Assembly: GCA_937988775.1 (NCBI GenBank)
Contig: CALKHP010000038.1
Coordinates: 1-25,032, forward strand
DNA: 25,032 nucleotides
Direction of reading: 5' to 3'
DNA from: an uncultured Alphaproteobacteria bacterium
GTDB lineage: Bacteria > Pseudomonadota > Alphaproteobacteria > Rhizobiales > Beijerinckiaceae
Shown here: positions 5,766 through 13,929 of the stretch, in pieces
Layout: the number at the start of each line of letters is the position of its first letter
Numbering within the stretch: the stretch's first letter is position 1
The notes under the pieces: generated by a model
The model's database searches: none
What the model saw: the letters and a program-made list of their open reading frames with translations, nothing else
What the model was told of the DNA's origin: nothing
Position numbers and translations under genes: made by a program

Positions 5766-7360
5766 GCCACGTCAAGGTTCGGGAAGGGCGGGGAAGTTTC
5801 CCGCCCTCGCTGCTTGCGCTCGTCATCATTCCGGCCCTGCTGGCCTTCCTGCCGGCGGCCTATGTGGTGATGCGCGGCGCCGAGGCCGGCTGGGCCGGCA
5901 CGGTGGCCGAACTGCTCCGGCCCGAGACGGGGCGGCTGCTGTGGAACACCACGGTGCTGGCGGTGTCCGTGACGCTGGTCGCGGCCGCGCTGGCGCTTGC
6001 CGCCGCATGGTGCACCGAGCGGCTCGCCGTGCCGGGGCGCGATGTGCTGCGCGTCGTCGCCAGCCTGCCGCTCGCCATGCCGGCCTTTGTGTCGAGCTAT
6101 GCCTGGGCCTCGCTCGGCGAGACCTTCCAGGGCATGGCCGGCGCGGTGGTGATCCTCGCCTTCGCCACCATGCCGCTGATCTATCTGCCGGTCGTCGCCG
6201 CGCTGCGCGGGGTCGATCTCGGCTTCGAGGAAGTGTCGCGCAGCCTCGGCCGGGGGCGCTGGCGCACGTTTTACGAGGTCATCCTGCCGCAGATCGCACC
6301 GGCGCTCGGCGGCGGTGCGCTGCTGGTGTCCTCGCATATGCTGGCCGAGTTCGGCGCGCTGTCGTTCCTGCAGGTCGAGACCTTCACCACCGCGATTTTC
6401 ACGCAATATGACGTGCAATTTGACAACGCCGCCGCGGCGCAGCTCTCCGCGGTTCTGATGGTGCTGTGCGTGCCGCTCGCCTTCGGCGAGATGTCGCTGC
6501 GGCACGGCAAGCGGTTTTCGCGGGTCGGGCGCGGCAATGCCCGCGCGCTGCCGCCGCTGGATATCGGCCGCTGGCAATATGCGGTTCACGCCGGATTCGG
6601 GCTGTTCGCGCTTCTGTCGGTCGGCGTGCCGTTCGCGACGCTGGCCTATTGGCTGGGGCGCGGCACCTCGCTCGGGCTCGGCATGGAGCATGTTTTGCCG
6701 GCGCTGGTCGGCTCGCTGAGCTATGCGCTGCCGGGGGGGCTGGTGACGACGCTGCTCGCGCTGCCGCTGGTGCTGGCCTCGATCCGGCTGCGCGGGCCGC
6801 TGGTGACCTTCGCCGAGCGCATGCCGTTCATCATCCACGGCCTGCCCGGGCTGGTGATCGCGCTGACGCTGGTGTTCTTCGCCATCCGCTACACGCCGTG
6901 GCTGTATCAGAGCCCGGTGCTGGTCATCGTCGCCTATGCCATGCTGTTCCTGCCGCTAGCACAATCCTCGATCAGGGCTTCAGCCGAACTGGCGCCGCCC
7001 GAGATCGAGGACGTGGCGCGCACGCTGGGGCGCAAGCCGCTCGCCGCCTTCATCGCCGTGACGCTGCCGAGCCTGATGCCGGGCATCGGAGCAGGACTGG
7101 CGCTGACCGTGCTCGAACTGATGCGCGAACTGACCGCGACGCTGCTGCTGGCGCCCTCCGGCGTCACCACGCTCGCCACCGAGTTCTGGTCCTATACCAA
7201 TGATCGCTCCTATGCGGCGGCTGCCCCTTTCGCGTTGCTGCTGGTGCTGGTATCGGGTGTGCCGGTCTACATCTTCACCTTGCGCAGCATCGGCCCGGCG
7301 CGGCCACCACTGGCCGCCGTGCCGCGCGCGCAGGATCACCTGATCGCCGGGGAAGTGTGA
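5762..7360 (+). CDS. Fe(III) ABC transporter permease, fused double-domain (FbpB type)
   Basis: Inner-membrane permease of 532 residues forming the translocation path for ferric iron. It contains two tandem MetI-like permease domains in one chain, as in FbpB/SfuB. Each has a coupling (EAA-type) loop that contacts the ATPase: EEVSRSLGRGRWRTFYEVIL (starting about residue 158) and EDVARTLGRKPLAAFIAVTL (about 418). Roughly twelve hydrophobic segments are visible, starting LLALVIIPALLAFLPAAYVV near residue 18. The GTG start at 5762 overlaps the preceding stop (GTGA), typical of a coupled operon. The ATPase gene follows after a 40-odd-base gap. Family assignment is secure; iron as substrate is inferred from the binding protein. 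Confidence 0.91.
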   Translation: MSHVKVREGRGSFPPSLLALVIIPALLAFLPAAYVVMRGAEAGWAGTVAELLRPETGRLLWNTTVLAVSVTLVAAALALAAAWCTERLAVPGRDVLRVVASLPLAMPAFVSSYAWASLGETFQGMAGAVVILAFATMPLIYLPVVAALRGVDLGFEEVSRSLGRGRWRTFYEVILPQIAPALGGGALLVSSHMLAEFGALSFLQVETFTTAIFTQYDVQFDNAAAAQLSAVLMVLCVPLAFGEMSLRHGKRFSRVGRGNARALPPLDIGRWQYAVHAGFGLFALLSVGVPFATLAYWLGRGTSLGLGMEHVLPALVGSLSYALPGGLVTTLLALPLVLASIRLRGPLVTFAERMPFIIHGLPGLVIALTLVFFAIRYTPWLYQSPVLVIVAYAMLFLPLAQSSIRASAELAPPEIEDVARTLGRKPLAAFIAVTLPSLMPGIGAGLALTVLELMRELTATLLLAPSGVTTLATEFWSYTNDRSYAAAAPFALLLVLVSGVPVYIFTLRSIGPARPPLAAVPRAQDHLIAGEV

Positions 7361-7403
7361 CGGGTCGCCGAAAGGACAGCCGCGCGCGGCGATGCATCGA
7401 GCC

Positions 7404-8453
7404 ATGAGCTATCTGCAGGTTTCCGGTCTGGACAAGAGCTTCGGCACGACGAAGGTGCTGCGCGGCATCGATCTCGACGTGCCCGAAAGCAGGATCGTGG
7501 CGTTGCTCGGCTCGTCCGGCAGCGGCAAGACGACGCTGCTCAGGCTCGTTGCCGGCTTCTCCTATCCCGATGCCGGGCGCATCCTGATCGGCGGCCGGCT
7601 CGTGGCGGGCGAGGGCGCCAAGGTGCCGCCGGAGGCGCGCCGCATCGGCTATGTGCCGCAGGAAGGCGCGCTGTTCCCGCATCTGAGCGTCGCCGAGAAT
7701 ATTTGCTTCGGGCTGACGCGCGCCGAGCGCCAGGGCGGCCGGCTCGACGAGCTTTTGCAGATCACCGGGCTCGCCGGCCTTGAAGGCCGCTATCCGCATC
7801 AATTGTCGGGCGGGCAGCAGCAGCGCACGGCGTTGGCGCGGGCGCTGGCGCCGCAGCCGGCGATCGTGCTGCTCGACGAGCCGTTCAACGCGCTCGATCT
7901 CGACCTGCGCCGCGCCGTGTGCTCCGAGGTGATCGCGGCGCTCAGGGCCACGCGCACCACCGCGATCCTGGTGACGCACGATCCGGCGGAAGCCTTTGCC
8001 AGCGCCGATCTGGTCGCGGTGATGCGGCAGGGGCGTATCGCGCAATGCGCCGCTCCGATCGTGCTCTATCATACGCCGATCGATGCCGAGGCGGCGCGGC
8101 TCACCGGCCCCTCCATCCTGCTCGAGGCGACGATCTCGGACGGCATGGCGACGACGGTGCTCGGCGAGATTGCGTTGCGCGAGGAGGCGGCGCTCGAAAG
8201 CGGCTTTGCCATCGCGATGCTGCGCCCGGAGCAACTGGCGATCACGCGCGGGGGCCTTGGCGGAAATGAGGGCGGGGATGGCGGCGTTTTGGCGCGGGTG
8301 GTCGGCAGCACGTTCTATGGCGATCACCATCTGGTGACGGTCGAGACCGGCGGCAAGCGCCTGCCGGCCCGCATCGCGGCGGGGCCGGCTCCCGCGCCCG
8401 GCGCCACGGTGCGCGTGTCGGTGCTTGGCTCCTGCATGGCGTTCTCGCGCTAA
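7404..8453 (+). CDS. Fe(III) ABC transporter ATP-binding protein (FbpC type)
   Basis: Cytoplasmic ATPase of 349 residues that powers the ferric importer. Walker A is GSSGSGKTT (36-44), the Q-loop lies in YVPQEGALFPH, the ABC signature is LSGGQQQR (134-141), Walker B is IVLLDEPF (154-161) and the switch His is His192 in VTHDPAEA. The last 100 or so residues form a TOBE-like regulatory domain (AIAMLRPEQLAI, VLARVVGSTFYGDHHLVTVE), as in CUT/FbpC ATPases. I chose the ATG at 7404, which gives the usual MSYLQVSGL N-terminus; an in-frame ATG at 7392 would add MHRA, and neither has a strong ribosome site. It is the last gene of the operon. A GC hairpin without a T-tract follows (8457-8477). Confidence 0.9.
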   Translation: MSYLQVSGLDKSFGTTKVLRGIDLDVPESRIVALLGSSGSGKTTLLRLVAGFSYPDAGRILIGGRLVAGEGAKVPPEARRIGYVPQEGALFPHLSVAENICFGLTRAERQGGRLDELLQITGLAGLEGRYPHQLSGGQQQRTALARALAPQPAIVLLDEPFNALDLDLRRAVCSEVIAALRATRTTAILVTHDPAEAFASADLVAVMRQGRIAQCAAPIVLYHTPIDAEAARLTGPSILLEATISDGMATTVLGEIALREEAALESGFAIAMLRPEQLAITRGGLGGNEGGDGGVLARVVGSTFYGDHHLVTVETGGKRLPARIAAGPAPAPGATVRVSVLGSCMAFSR

Positions 8454-8490
8454 AAACGGCGCTGTGTGACCGCGCCGGGCCGATGTTCGC

Positions 8491-8519
8491 TTGACATTTC
8501 GTGTGCCTTGCGATTAACC
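8491..8519 (+). promoter_or_regulatory. candidate rpsD promoter
   Basis: A consensus TTGACA (8491-8496) is followed at 17 bases by TTAACC (8514-8519); GATTAA two bases earlier is an alternative -10. This would start a leader of about 140 bases before rpsD. Confidence 0.45.
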
Positions 8520-8531
8520 GGCGCGTATCAG

Positions 8532-8552
8532 CGCGGGCTCAAACGGCCCGCG
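8532..8552 (+). other. strong hairpin in rpsD leader
   Basis: Perfect 7-bp arms CGCGGGC (8532-8538) and GCCCGCG (8546-8552) around a 7-base loop, extendable by CAG/CTG across a small bulge. It falls just after the candidate promoter, so it would be near the 5' end of the rpsD transcript. It might instead end the iron-transport transcript, but the following T-run is broken. A second short stem (CCGCC/GGCGG, 8603-8617) and an unpaired AGGAGGAGG (8617-8625) lie further along the leader. Confidence 0.45.
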
Positions 8553-8664
8553 TTGCTGTTTAGTTACGCACCCGCGGCAACGGTTCGCATCGTTGCCTGT
8601 CGCCGCCCACAAGGCGGAGGAGGAGGGCGCGTTCCTCAAAACGCAAACCAAACGAGGAACCGCG

Positions 8665-9282
8665 ATGTCAAAGCGCACAACGTCAAAGTATAAAATCGAC
8701 CGCCGCATGGGCCAGAACATCTGGGGTCGTCCGAAGAGCCCGGTCAACAAGCGTGAATACGGCCCCGGCCAGCACGGCCAGCGCCGCAAGGGCAAGACGT
8801 CTGATTTCGGCACCCAGCTCAAGGCCAAGCAGAAGCTGAAGGGCTATTACGGCTCGATCACCGAGAAGCAGTTCCGCCGCTATTACGCCGAAGCCGTGCG
8901 CATGCGTGGCGACTCGGGCGAGAACCTGATCGGCCTGCTCGAGTGCCGGCTCGATGCCGCCGTCTACCGTGCTAAGTTCGTGCCGACGGTGTTCGCGGCG
9001 CGCCAGTTCGTCAGCCATGGCCATGTCAAGGTCAACGGCCGCCGCGTCAATGTCGCGAGCTACATGCTCAAGGTCGGCGATGTCGTCGAGGTCAAGGAAT
9101 CCTCGCGCCAGATGGTGATGGTGCTCGAGGCCGTGCAACTCGCCGAGCGCGACGTGCCGGATTATTTCGACGTCGACCACAGCAAGATGACCGCCAAGAT
9201 GACCCGCGTGCCGGGCCTGTCCGAAGTGCCGTATCCGGTGCAGATGGAACCCAACCTGGTCGTCGAGTTCTATTCGCGCTGA
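8665..9282 (+). CDS. rpsD: 30S ribosomal protein S4
   Basis: Primary 16S rRNA-binding protein that starts assembly of the 30S body. The 205-residue product has the alphaproteobacterial S4 N-terminus (SKYKIDRRMGQNIWGRPKSP, then REYGPGQHGQRRKGKTSDFG), the KAKQKLKGYYGSITEKQFRR segment, and the S4 RNA-binding domain (LECRLDAAVYRAKFVPTVFAARQFVSHGHVKVNGRRVN, about residues 92-130). The C-terminus PYPVQMEPNLVVEFYSR is typical. The ATG at 8665 has GAGGAA 6 bases upstream; an in-frame upstream TTG at 8593 would add a non-conserved tail and is rejected. It stands alone between its own promoter and a good terminator, with a structured leader that could allow S4 feedback. Confidence 0.97.
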   Translation: MSKRTTSKYKIDRRMGQNIWGRPKSPVNKREYGPGQHGQRRKGKTSDFGTQLKAKQKLKGYYGSITEKQFRRYYAEAVRMRGDSGENLIGLLECRLDAAVYRAKFVPTVFAARQFVSHGHVKVNGRRVNVASYMLKVGDVVEVKESSRQMVMVLEAVQLAERDVPDYFDVDHSKMTAKMTRVPGLSEVPYPVQMEPNLVVEFYSR

Positions 9283-9306
9283 TCCGTTCCGCGCGTCGCA
9301 AGACCG

Positions 9307-9332
9307 AAAAGCCGCCCTTGGGCGGCTTTTTT
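9307..9332 (+). terminator. Rho-independent terminator of rpsD
   Basis: AAAA, then arms GCCGCC (9311-9316) and GGCGGC (9321-9326) around a CTTG loop, then six Ts. It lies 25 bases after the rpsD stop and is a textbook intrinsic terminator. Confidence 0.92.
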
Positions 9333-9411
9333 GTTGGTGGGCGTTCGGAGGTTGATTCTGAAAAGTAGCGCAAGTGGTTGTTTAGGCTAATAAAATCAGC
9401 AGATAGCCAGT

Positions 9412-9495
9412 GTCATTCCCGCGAAGGCGGGAATCCAGAACCGCCGCGCAATCGACTCCTGGATTCCCGATCATGCTACGCGTGTTGGGAATGAC
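9412..9495. repeat. REPIN-like inverted pair (family D)
   Basis: The outer arms GTCATTCCC (9412-9420) and GGGAATGAC (9487-9495) enclose inner arms GGGAATCCAG (9429-9438) and CTGGATTCCC (9459-9468). Each half also folds on itself (TTCCCGC...GCGGGAA on the left). Units of the type 'GTCATTCCCGCGAAGGCGG' are, from memory, common between genes in this bacterial group. Confidence 0.75.
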
Positions 9496-9555
9496 AGAGG
9501 CTACGTAGGGTGGTCTTGCCTCGCATGATCGCGCGGTCGCGCCTCCCCAATCGGG

Positions 9556-9637
9556 ATCGGCCGGGCAAGCCGTGCGATGACGGCGGTGGTATTGGCGCCT
9601 GGTTCTTAACCGTCATGGGCCGGTTCATCCGGCCCAT
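9556..9637. repeat. REPIN-like inverted pair, copy 2 (family B/C)
   Basis: The left unit has arms ATCGGCCGG (9556-9564) and CCGTGCGAT (9570-9578, two mismatches) and runs into ATGACGG. The right unit begins CCGTCAT (9610-9616) and has perfect arms ATGGGCCGG (9615-9623) and CCGGCCCAT (9629-9637). The organisation is the same as copies 1 and 3. Confidence 0.75.
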
Positions 9638-9660
9638 CCCGATACGGAAAACCGCGCCAC

Positions 9661-10209
9661 TCAGAGCTTGTTGAGGAAACCCGCGAAACGCATCAGCCCC
9701 TCGGGCCAGGGGCCGTGGCCGGATTCGGGATCGAGGTGGCCGGAATCGCCGGCATCGGCGAAGGCGGCGCCCCAGGCGAAGGCCCATTCCTCCGCTTCGA
9801 GGATCGGGCAGGTCGGGTCGTTGCGGCTGGCGATCACGGTGGCCGCGAAGGGCAGCGGATCGGTTGGGAGATGCGCGAGCCTGCTATCGAGATCCTCTTG
9901 CTCCAGCACGAACCGCGAGCCGGTCGGCGCAACCAGGAAAGCGCCCTTGACGATGGCCGGATCGAGCTTGCCGGCGCTGAGCACGGTGAGGTTGACGCCG
10001 ACGCCATGCGCGACCAGCACGACCGGCTTTTGCGCTGCGCCGACGGCCTGCAGCAGGCACGCCTCCCAGTCCGGGAGCGATTGCATCGGCTGCTCGCCGG
10101 GCAGGTGTCGCGCCGCGGCGAGCTTTTCCTGCCAGCGGTTCTGCCAGTGGTTCGGATCGTCGGCGGTCCGATCCGGCACCATCACGATTTCGCACTCGGA
10201 TGTGCGCAT
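9661..10209 (-). CDS. RBBP9/YdeN-family alpha/beta hydrolase with Gly at the nucleophile position
   Basis: A 182-residue protein of the RBBP9/YdeN small serine-hydrolase family: MVPDRTADDPNHWQNRWQ near the start (the usual PG...HWq.W block), a nucleophile-elbow segment VVLVAHGVGVNL, ASRNDPTCP and GHLDPESGHGPWPEG. The family triad spacing (Ser-Asp-His, as in RBBP9 75/138/165) maps to positions 69, 131 and 158. Asp131 and His158 are present, but position 69 is Gly (codon GGC at 10003-10005) where AHSLG-type motifs have Ser. The protein is therefore probably not a serine hydrolase unless this base is an error. The start at 10209 is backed by AAAGGAG. It is divergent from the zinc-type binding protein gene. 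Confidence 0.8.
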   Translation of the reverse strand: MRTSECEIVMVPDRTADDPNHWQNRWQEKLAAARHLPGEQPMQSLPDWEACLLQAVGAAQKPVVLVAHGVGVNLTVLSAGKLDPAIVKGAFLVAPTGSRFVLEQEDLDSRLAHLPTDPLPFAATVIASRNDPTCPILEAEEWAFAWGAAFADAGDSGHLDPESGHGPWPEGLMRFAGFLNKL

Positions 10210-10323
10210 GGCCGCTCCTTTCCACGGTAACCCTAGCGCTTAGAGTAGCGGCAGGCGCCTGACAAATCCGTTTTTGCCCGGCGGGTCATTCCCGTATTGA
10301 CGGCGGGGCGGATGCAAGGGTAT

Positions 10324-10346
10324 GCAATAGTATAACATAACATATC
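10324..10346. promoter_or_regulatory. candidate Zur-type zinc regulator site
   Basis: The minus-strand reading of this 23-base AT-rich stretch contains ATGTTATGTTATACTAT. It agrees with the alphaproteobacterial Zur palindrome as I remember it (ATGTTAT-AA-TATAACAT core) at about 17 of 23 positions. It sits 23 bases before the start of a zinc-type binding protein gene, inside otherwise GC-rich DNA. Confidence 0.42.
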
Positions 10347-10368
10347 TTGACCTCGCCCCGGAGCCATC

Positions 10369-11316
10369 ATGCCCTCACGCCGCGCCGTTCTGCATTCCGC
10401 CGCCCTGCTTGCCGTCGGCGCGCTCGTCCTGCCGGGCGCCGGGGGCGGCCCGGCTCGTGCGGCGGGGGAGGTCAAGGTCGTGGCGAGCTTCTCGATTCTC
10501 GCCGATCTGGTGCGCGCGGTCGGCGGTGACCGCGTGGCGGTGACGGTGCTGGTGCCGGTCAATGGCGACGTGCATGTCTACCAGCCGACGCCAGCCGATT
10601 CCAAGGCGATCGCCGAAGCGCGGCTCGTCGTCTTCAACGGATTGGGGCTCGAAGGCTGGAGTGCGCGGCTGGTCAAGGCCGCCGCCTACAAGGGGCCGCT
10701 GCTCACCGCTTCGGACGGCATCGTGCCACGCAAGGCGGATGAGGGAGATGACGGGCACGCAGCGGGGCACGGCCACCACGACGCGTTCGATCCCCATGCC
10801 TGGCAGGATGTGCGCAACGTCCGAATCTATGTCGCCAACATCGCCGCCGCGCTCGGCCGTGTCGATCCGGGCGGCAAGGCCGGCTACGATGCGCGCGCCG
10901 CCGCCTATGACGCCAAGCTGGCGGCGCTCGACGCGGAAATTCGCGCGGCCTATGGCGCCATCCCGGCGCGCCAGCGCCGCGTGATCACCACGCATGACGC
11001 CTTCGGCTATTACGGCGCGGCTTACGGCATCACGTTCCTGGCGCCGCAGGGCACCAGCACGGATACGGAAGCCTCGGCCAAGGATGTCGCGCGCCTGATC
11101 CGCCAGATCAAGGCGGAGAACATCAAGGCAATCTTCGTCGAGAACATCACCGATCCGCGCCTGATCCAGCGTATCGCCGCCGAGACGGGAGCAAAGCTCG
11201 GCGGGGCGCTGTTTTCCGACGCGCTGTCGGGGTCTGGCGGGCCGGCCGTGAGCTATCTCGCCATGATGCGGCACAATCTCGTGCTGCTGGCCGCGGCCAT
11301 GCGCGGTGGCGCATGA
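10369..11316 (+). CDS. zinc/manganese ABC transporter substrate-binding protein (ZnuA-like, cluster A-I)
   Basis: Periplasmic metal-binding protein of 315 residues for high-affinity Zn2+ (or Mn2+) import. A signal runs through MPSRRAVLHSAALLAVGALV with a twin Arg and cleaves near ARAA at about 30-32. Metal ligands expected in the family are visible: His69 (GDVHVYQPTP), His143 (DPHAWQD), His209 (TTHDAFGYYGAAYG) and Asp284 (LFSDALS). A short His-rich loop (GHAAGHGHHD, about 129-138) favours zinc. The ATG at 10369 follows GGAG by 5 bases. No permease or ATPase gene (znuB/znuC) follows: the next gene is msrQ on the opposite strand, so partners must be elsewhere. A Zur-like site precedes it. Confidence 0.87.
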   Translation: MPSRRAVLHSAALLAVGALVLPGAGGGPARAAGEVKVVASFSILADLVRAVGGDRVAVTVLVPVNGDVHVYQPTPADSKAIAEARLVVFNGLGLEGWSARLVKAAAYKGPLLTASDGIVPRKADEGDDGHAAGHGHHDAFDPHAWQDVRNVRIYVANIAAALGRVDPGGKAGYDARAAAYDAKLAALDAEIRAAYGAIPARQRRVITTHDAFGYYGAAYGITFLAPQGTSTDTEASAKDVARLIRQIKAENIKAIFVENITDPRLIQRIAAETGAKLGGALFSDALSGSGGPAVSYLAMMRHNLVLLAAAMRGGA

Positions 11317-11328
11317 GGCGCGAGCGTG

Positions 11329-12213
11329 TCAACCCTGCGCGGTCGCCTTCTCGCGCAGCCGCAGCGGGGCGCGTTCCGGCGGCGCCTGCCGCACGAAGCT
11401 GACCAGCACCAGAACGAGGCCCGCTGCCAGCACATACCAGGCCGGGCGGATCATGATATCGGGCGTGAGGTTGGCCTGCATGATGCGCAGCCACGGCGCG
11501 CTGGTGCCGAAGGCGTACCACGCGCCCTCGAGCGCCACGGTGCCGAAGCCGCTCGCGAGAGCGAGGCCGGTGAGTGTCCATGCCGTGATCGGCAGGCGGA
11601 ATTTCAGCAGCAGCCGGAACAACATCAGATACAGGAAAAAGCCAGCGATCAGAGTCGCCTGCGTGGCATCGATCTTCGATTGCATGAAGTAATGCAGGCA
11701 GGCGAGCGCGCCGAGGCCGTAGACGAGGCTGTGCAGGCGGTTCCAGCGCTTGCCGCCGAGCCGGCGGATCATCGCGTCGGTCGAGGTGACGCCTAGTGCC
11801 GCGAGCCCGAGCAGGGTCACGAAGCCGATGGTCAGGTAGATGCGCAGCGCGATCTCGCTGGCGACGCGGACGAGGTCGAAACGCTGGTCGACGACATAGA
11901 GCGACAGGTGCGTCACGGCATAGGCCAGCGCCGCGATGCCGATCATCCGCCGCACCGTGATCAGCTTGTTCCAGTTGGCGATGCGCCTGAGCGGCGTGAC
12001 GAACAGCGACAGCATCAGCAGGCGGACCGCCCAGTCGCCGGTCTGGTGGATCATCTCCGTTACCTGCTTGGGCAGCAGGTCGCCGTTCCACCATTGCCAG
12101 AGAATCCAGGCGGCCGGCAGGAACAGCGCGACGAAGGTCGCGAGCTTGAGAAGGGACAGGCGACCGGAACGGTCGTGCCAAGGACAGGCGGGCGTAAAGC
12201 TAGGGACGAGCAT
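11329..12213 (-). CDS. msrQ: MsrQ-like heme-binding membrane subunit of the periplasmic methionine sulfoxide reductase
   Basis: Ferric-reductase-like integral membrane protein (YedZ/MsrQ family) that passes electrons from the quinone pool through heme b to periplasmic MsrP, which repairs oxidised methionines. The 294-residue product has about six hydrophobic segments, beginning LATFVALFLPAAWILWQWW, and the likely heme-ligand histidines in EMIHQTGDWAVRLLM, AVTHLSLYVVD and RLHSLVYGLGALACLHYF. The motif RRIANWNKLITVRRMIG is typical of the family. msrP, often adjacent, is not in the window. The start at 12213 gives a slightly long N-terminus and has no clear ribosome site, so the true start could be further in. 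It converges with the zinc-type gene with only 12 bases between stops. Confidence 0.87.
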   Translation of the reverse strand: MLVPSFTPACPWHDRSGRLSLLKLATFVALFLPAAWILWQWWNGDLLPKQVTEMIHQTGDWAVRLLMLSLFVTPLRRIANWNKLITVRRMIGIAALAYAVTHLSLYVVDQRFDLVRVASEIALRIYLTIGFVTLLGLAALGVTSTDAMIRRLGGKRWNRLHSLVYGLGALACLHYFMQSKIDATQATLIAGFFLYLMLFRLLLKFRLPITAWTLTGLALASGFGTVALEGAWYAFGTSAPWLRIMQANLTPDIMIRPAWYVLAAGLVLVLVSFVRQAPPERAPLRLREKATAQG

Positions 12214-12348
12214 GAAGCCGAGGTTGTTTTCGTGTTACGACGCCGTCAGAATAACCTCAACGGGCGAGATTGGCACGTCACGAGCGGACACGTCTGCGCC
12301 AACGCTTGCGTGAACGTCGCCGCGCCAACGGGTCGAAGGAGGATATGC

Positions 12349-12600
12349 ATGGGACGTATTTGGGCGATTGGCGTGATTTGTCTGGCGGTTGGCGGCTGTG
12401 CCAAGGTTGGCAGCGCGACCGATAACATGTTCGGGAGCACGGGCCGGGCCGAGGCGACCCAGCAGATGTCCTATCACTTCAACGAAACGCCTGCCGTGGA
12501 GCCGGCGGCCGAACCGGCGCCGGCCAGGCACAAGGCGAAGCAGGCGCGCAAGCGCACGCGCAAGGCCGCGACGCCCGCAGCGGAGCCGGTTTCGGAGTAG
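12349..12600 (+). CDS. predicted lipoprotein with basic Lys/Arg/Ala tail (83 aa)
   Basis: Small gene starting at ATG 12349, 6 bases after a very strong GAAGGAGGAT ribosome site. The N-terminus MGRIWAIGVICLAVGGCAKV is a lipoprotein signal with lipobox VGGC, so Cys17 is the likely lipidated residue. The mature part has a Gly/Ser/Thr region (GSATDNMFGSTGRAEATQQM), a short SYHFNETP stretch, then a proline/alanine linker and a strongly basic tail (HKAKQARKRTRKAA). Such tails can contact anionic surface polymers or peptidoglycan, but this is conjecture. I do not recognise a family. It is divergent from msrQ and convergent with purB (15-base gap). Longer readings upstream overlap msrQ in antisense and are rejected. 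Confidence 0.68.
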   Translation: MGRIWAIGVICLAVGGCAKVGSATDNMFGSTGRAEATQQMSYHFNETPAVEPAAEPAPARHKAKQARKRTRKAATPAAEPVSE

Positions 12601-12615
12601 ACCGTTCGGCTCGCG

Positions 12616-13923
<1,308 letters not shown>

Positions 13924-13929
13924 CAGCAT

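Larger units (their letters stand above)
9333..9660. other. intergenic spacer with palindromic repeats
   Basis: The space between the rpsD terminator and the hydrolase stop holds the family D pair (9412-9495) and a B/C pair (9556-9637), plus about 80 unassigned bases at 9333-9411. No gene or promoter is supported. Both flanking genes end here, so the repeats sit in a convergent 3' spacer. Confidence 0.7.

Noticed and set aside
5621..6838. 405-codon minus-strand ORF rich in Arg, Gln and His
   Set aside because: Antisense shadow of the iron permease; low complexity and no start signal.
8457..8477. Hairpin CGGCGC-N9-GCGCCG after the iron-transport ATPase as an intrinsic terminator
   Set aside because: Six-base stem with a large loop and no T-tract; too weak to call, though it may contribute to a 3' end.
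8593..8664. Extended N-terminus of S4 from an upstream TTG
   Set aside because: The added 24 residues are not part of the S4 family, and the ATG at 8665 has its own GAGGAA site.
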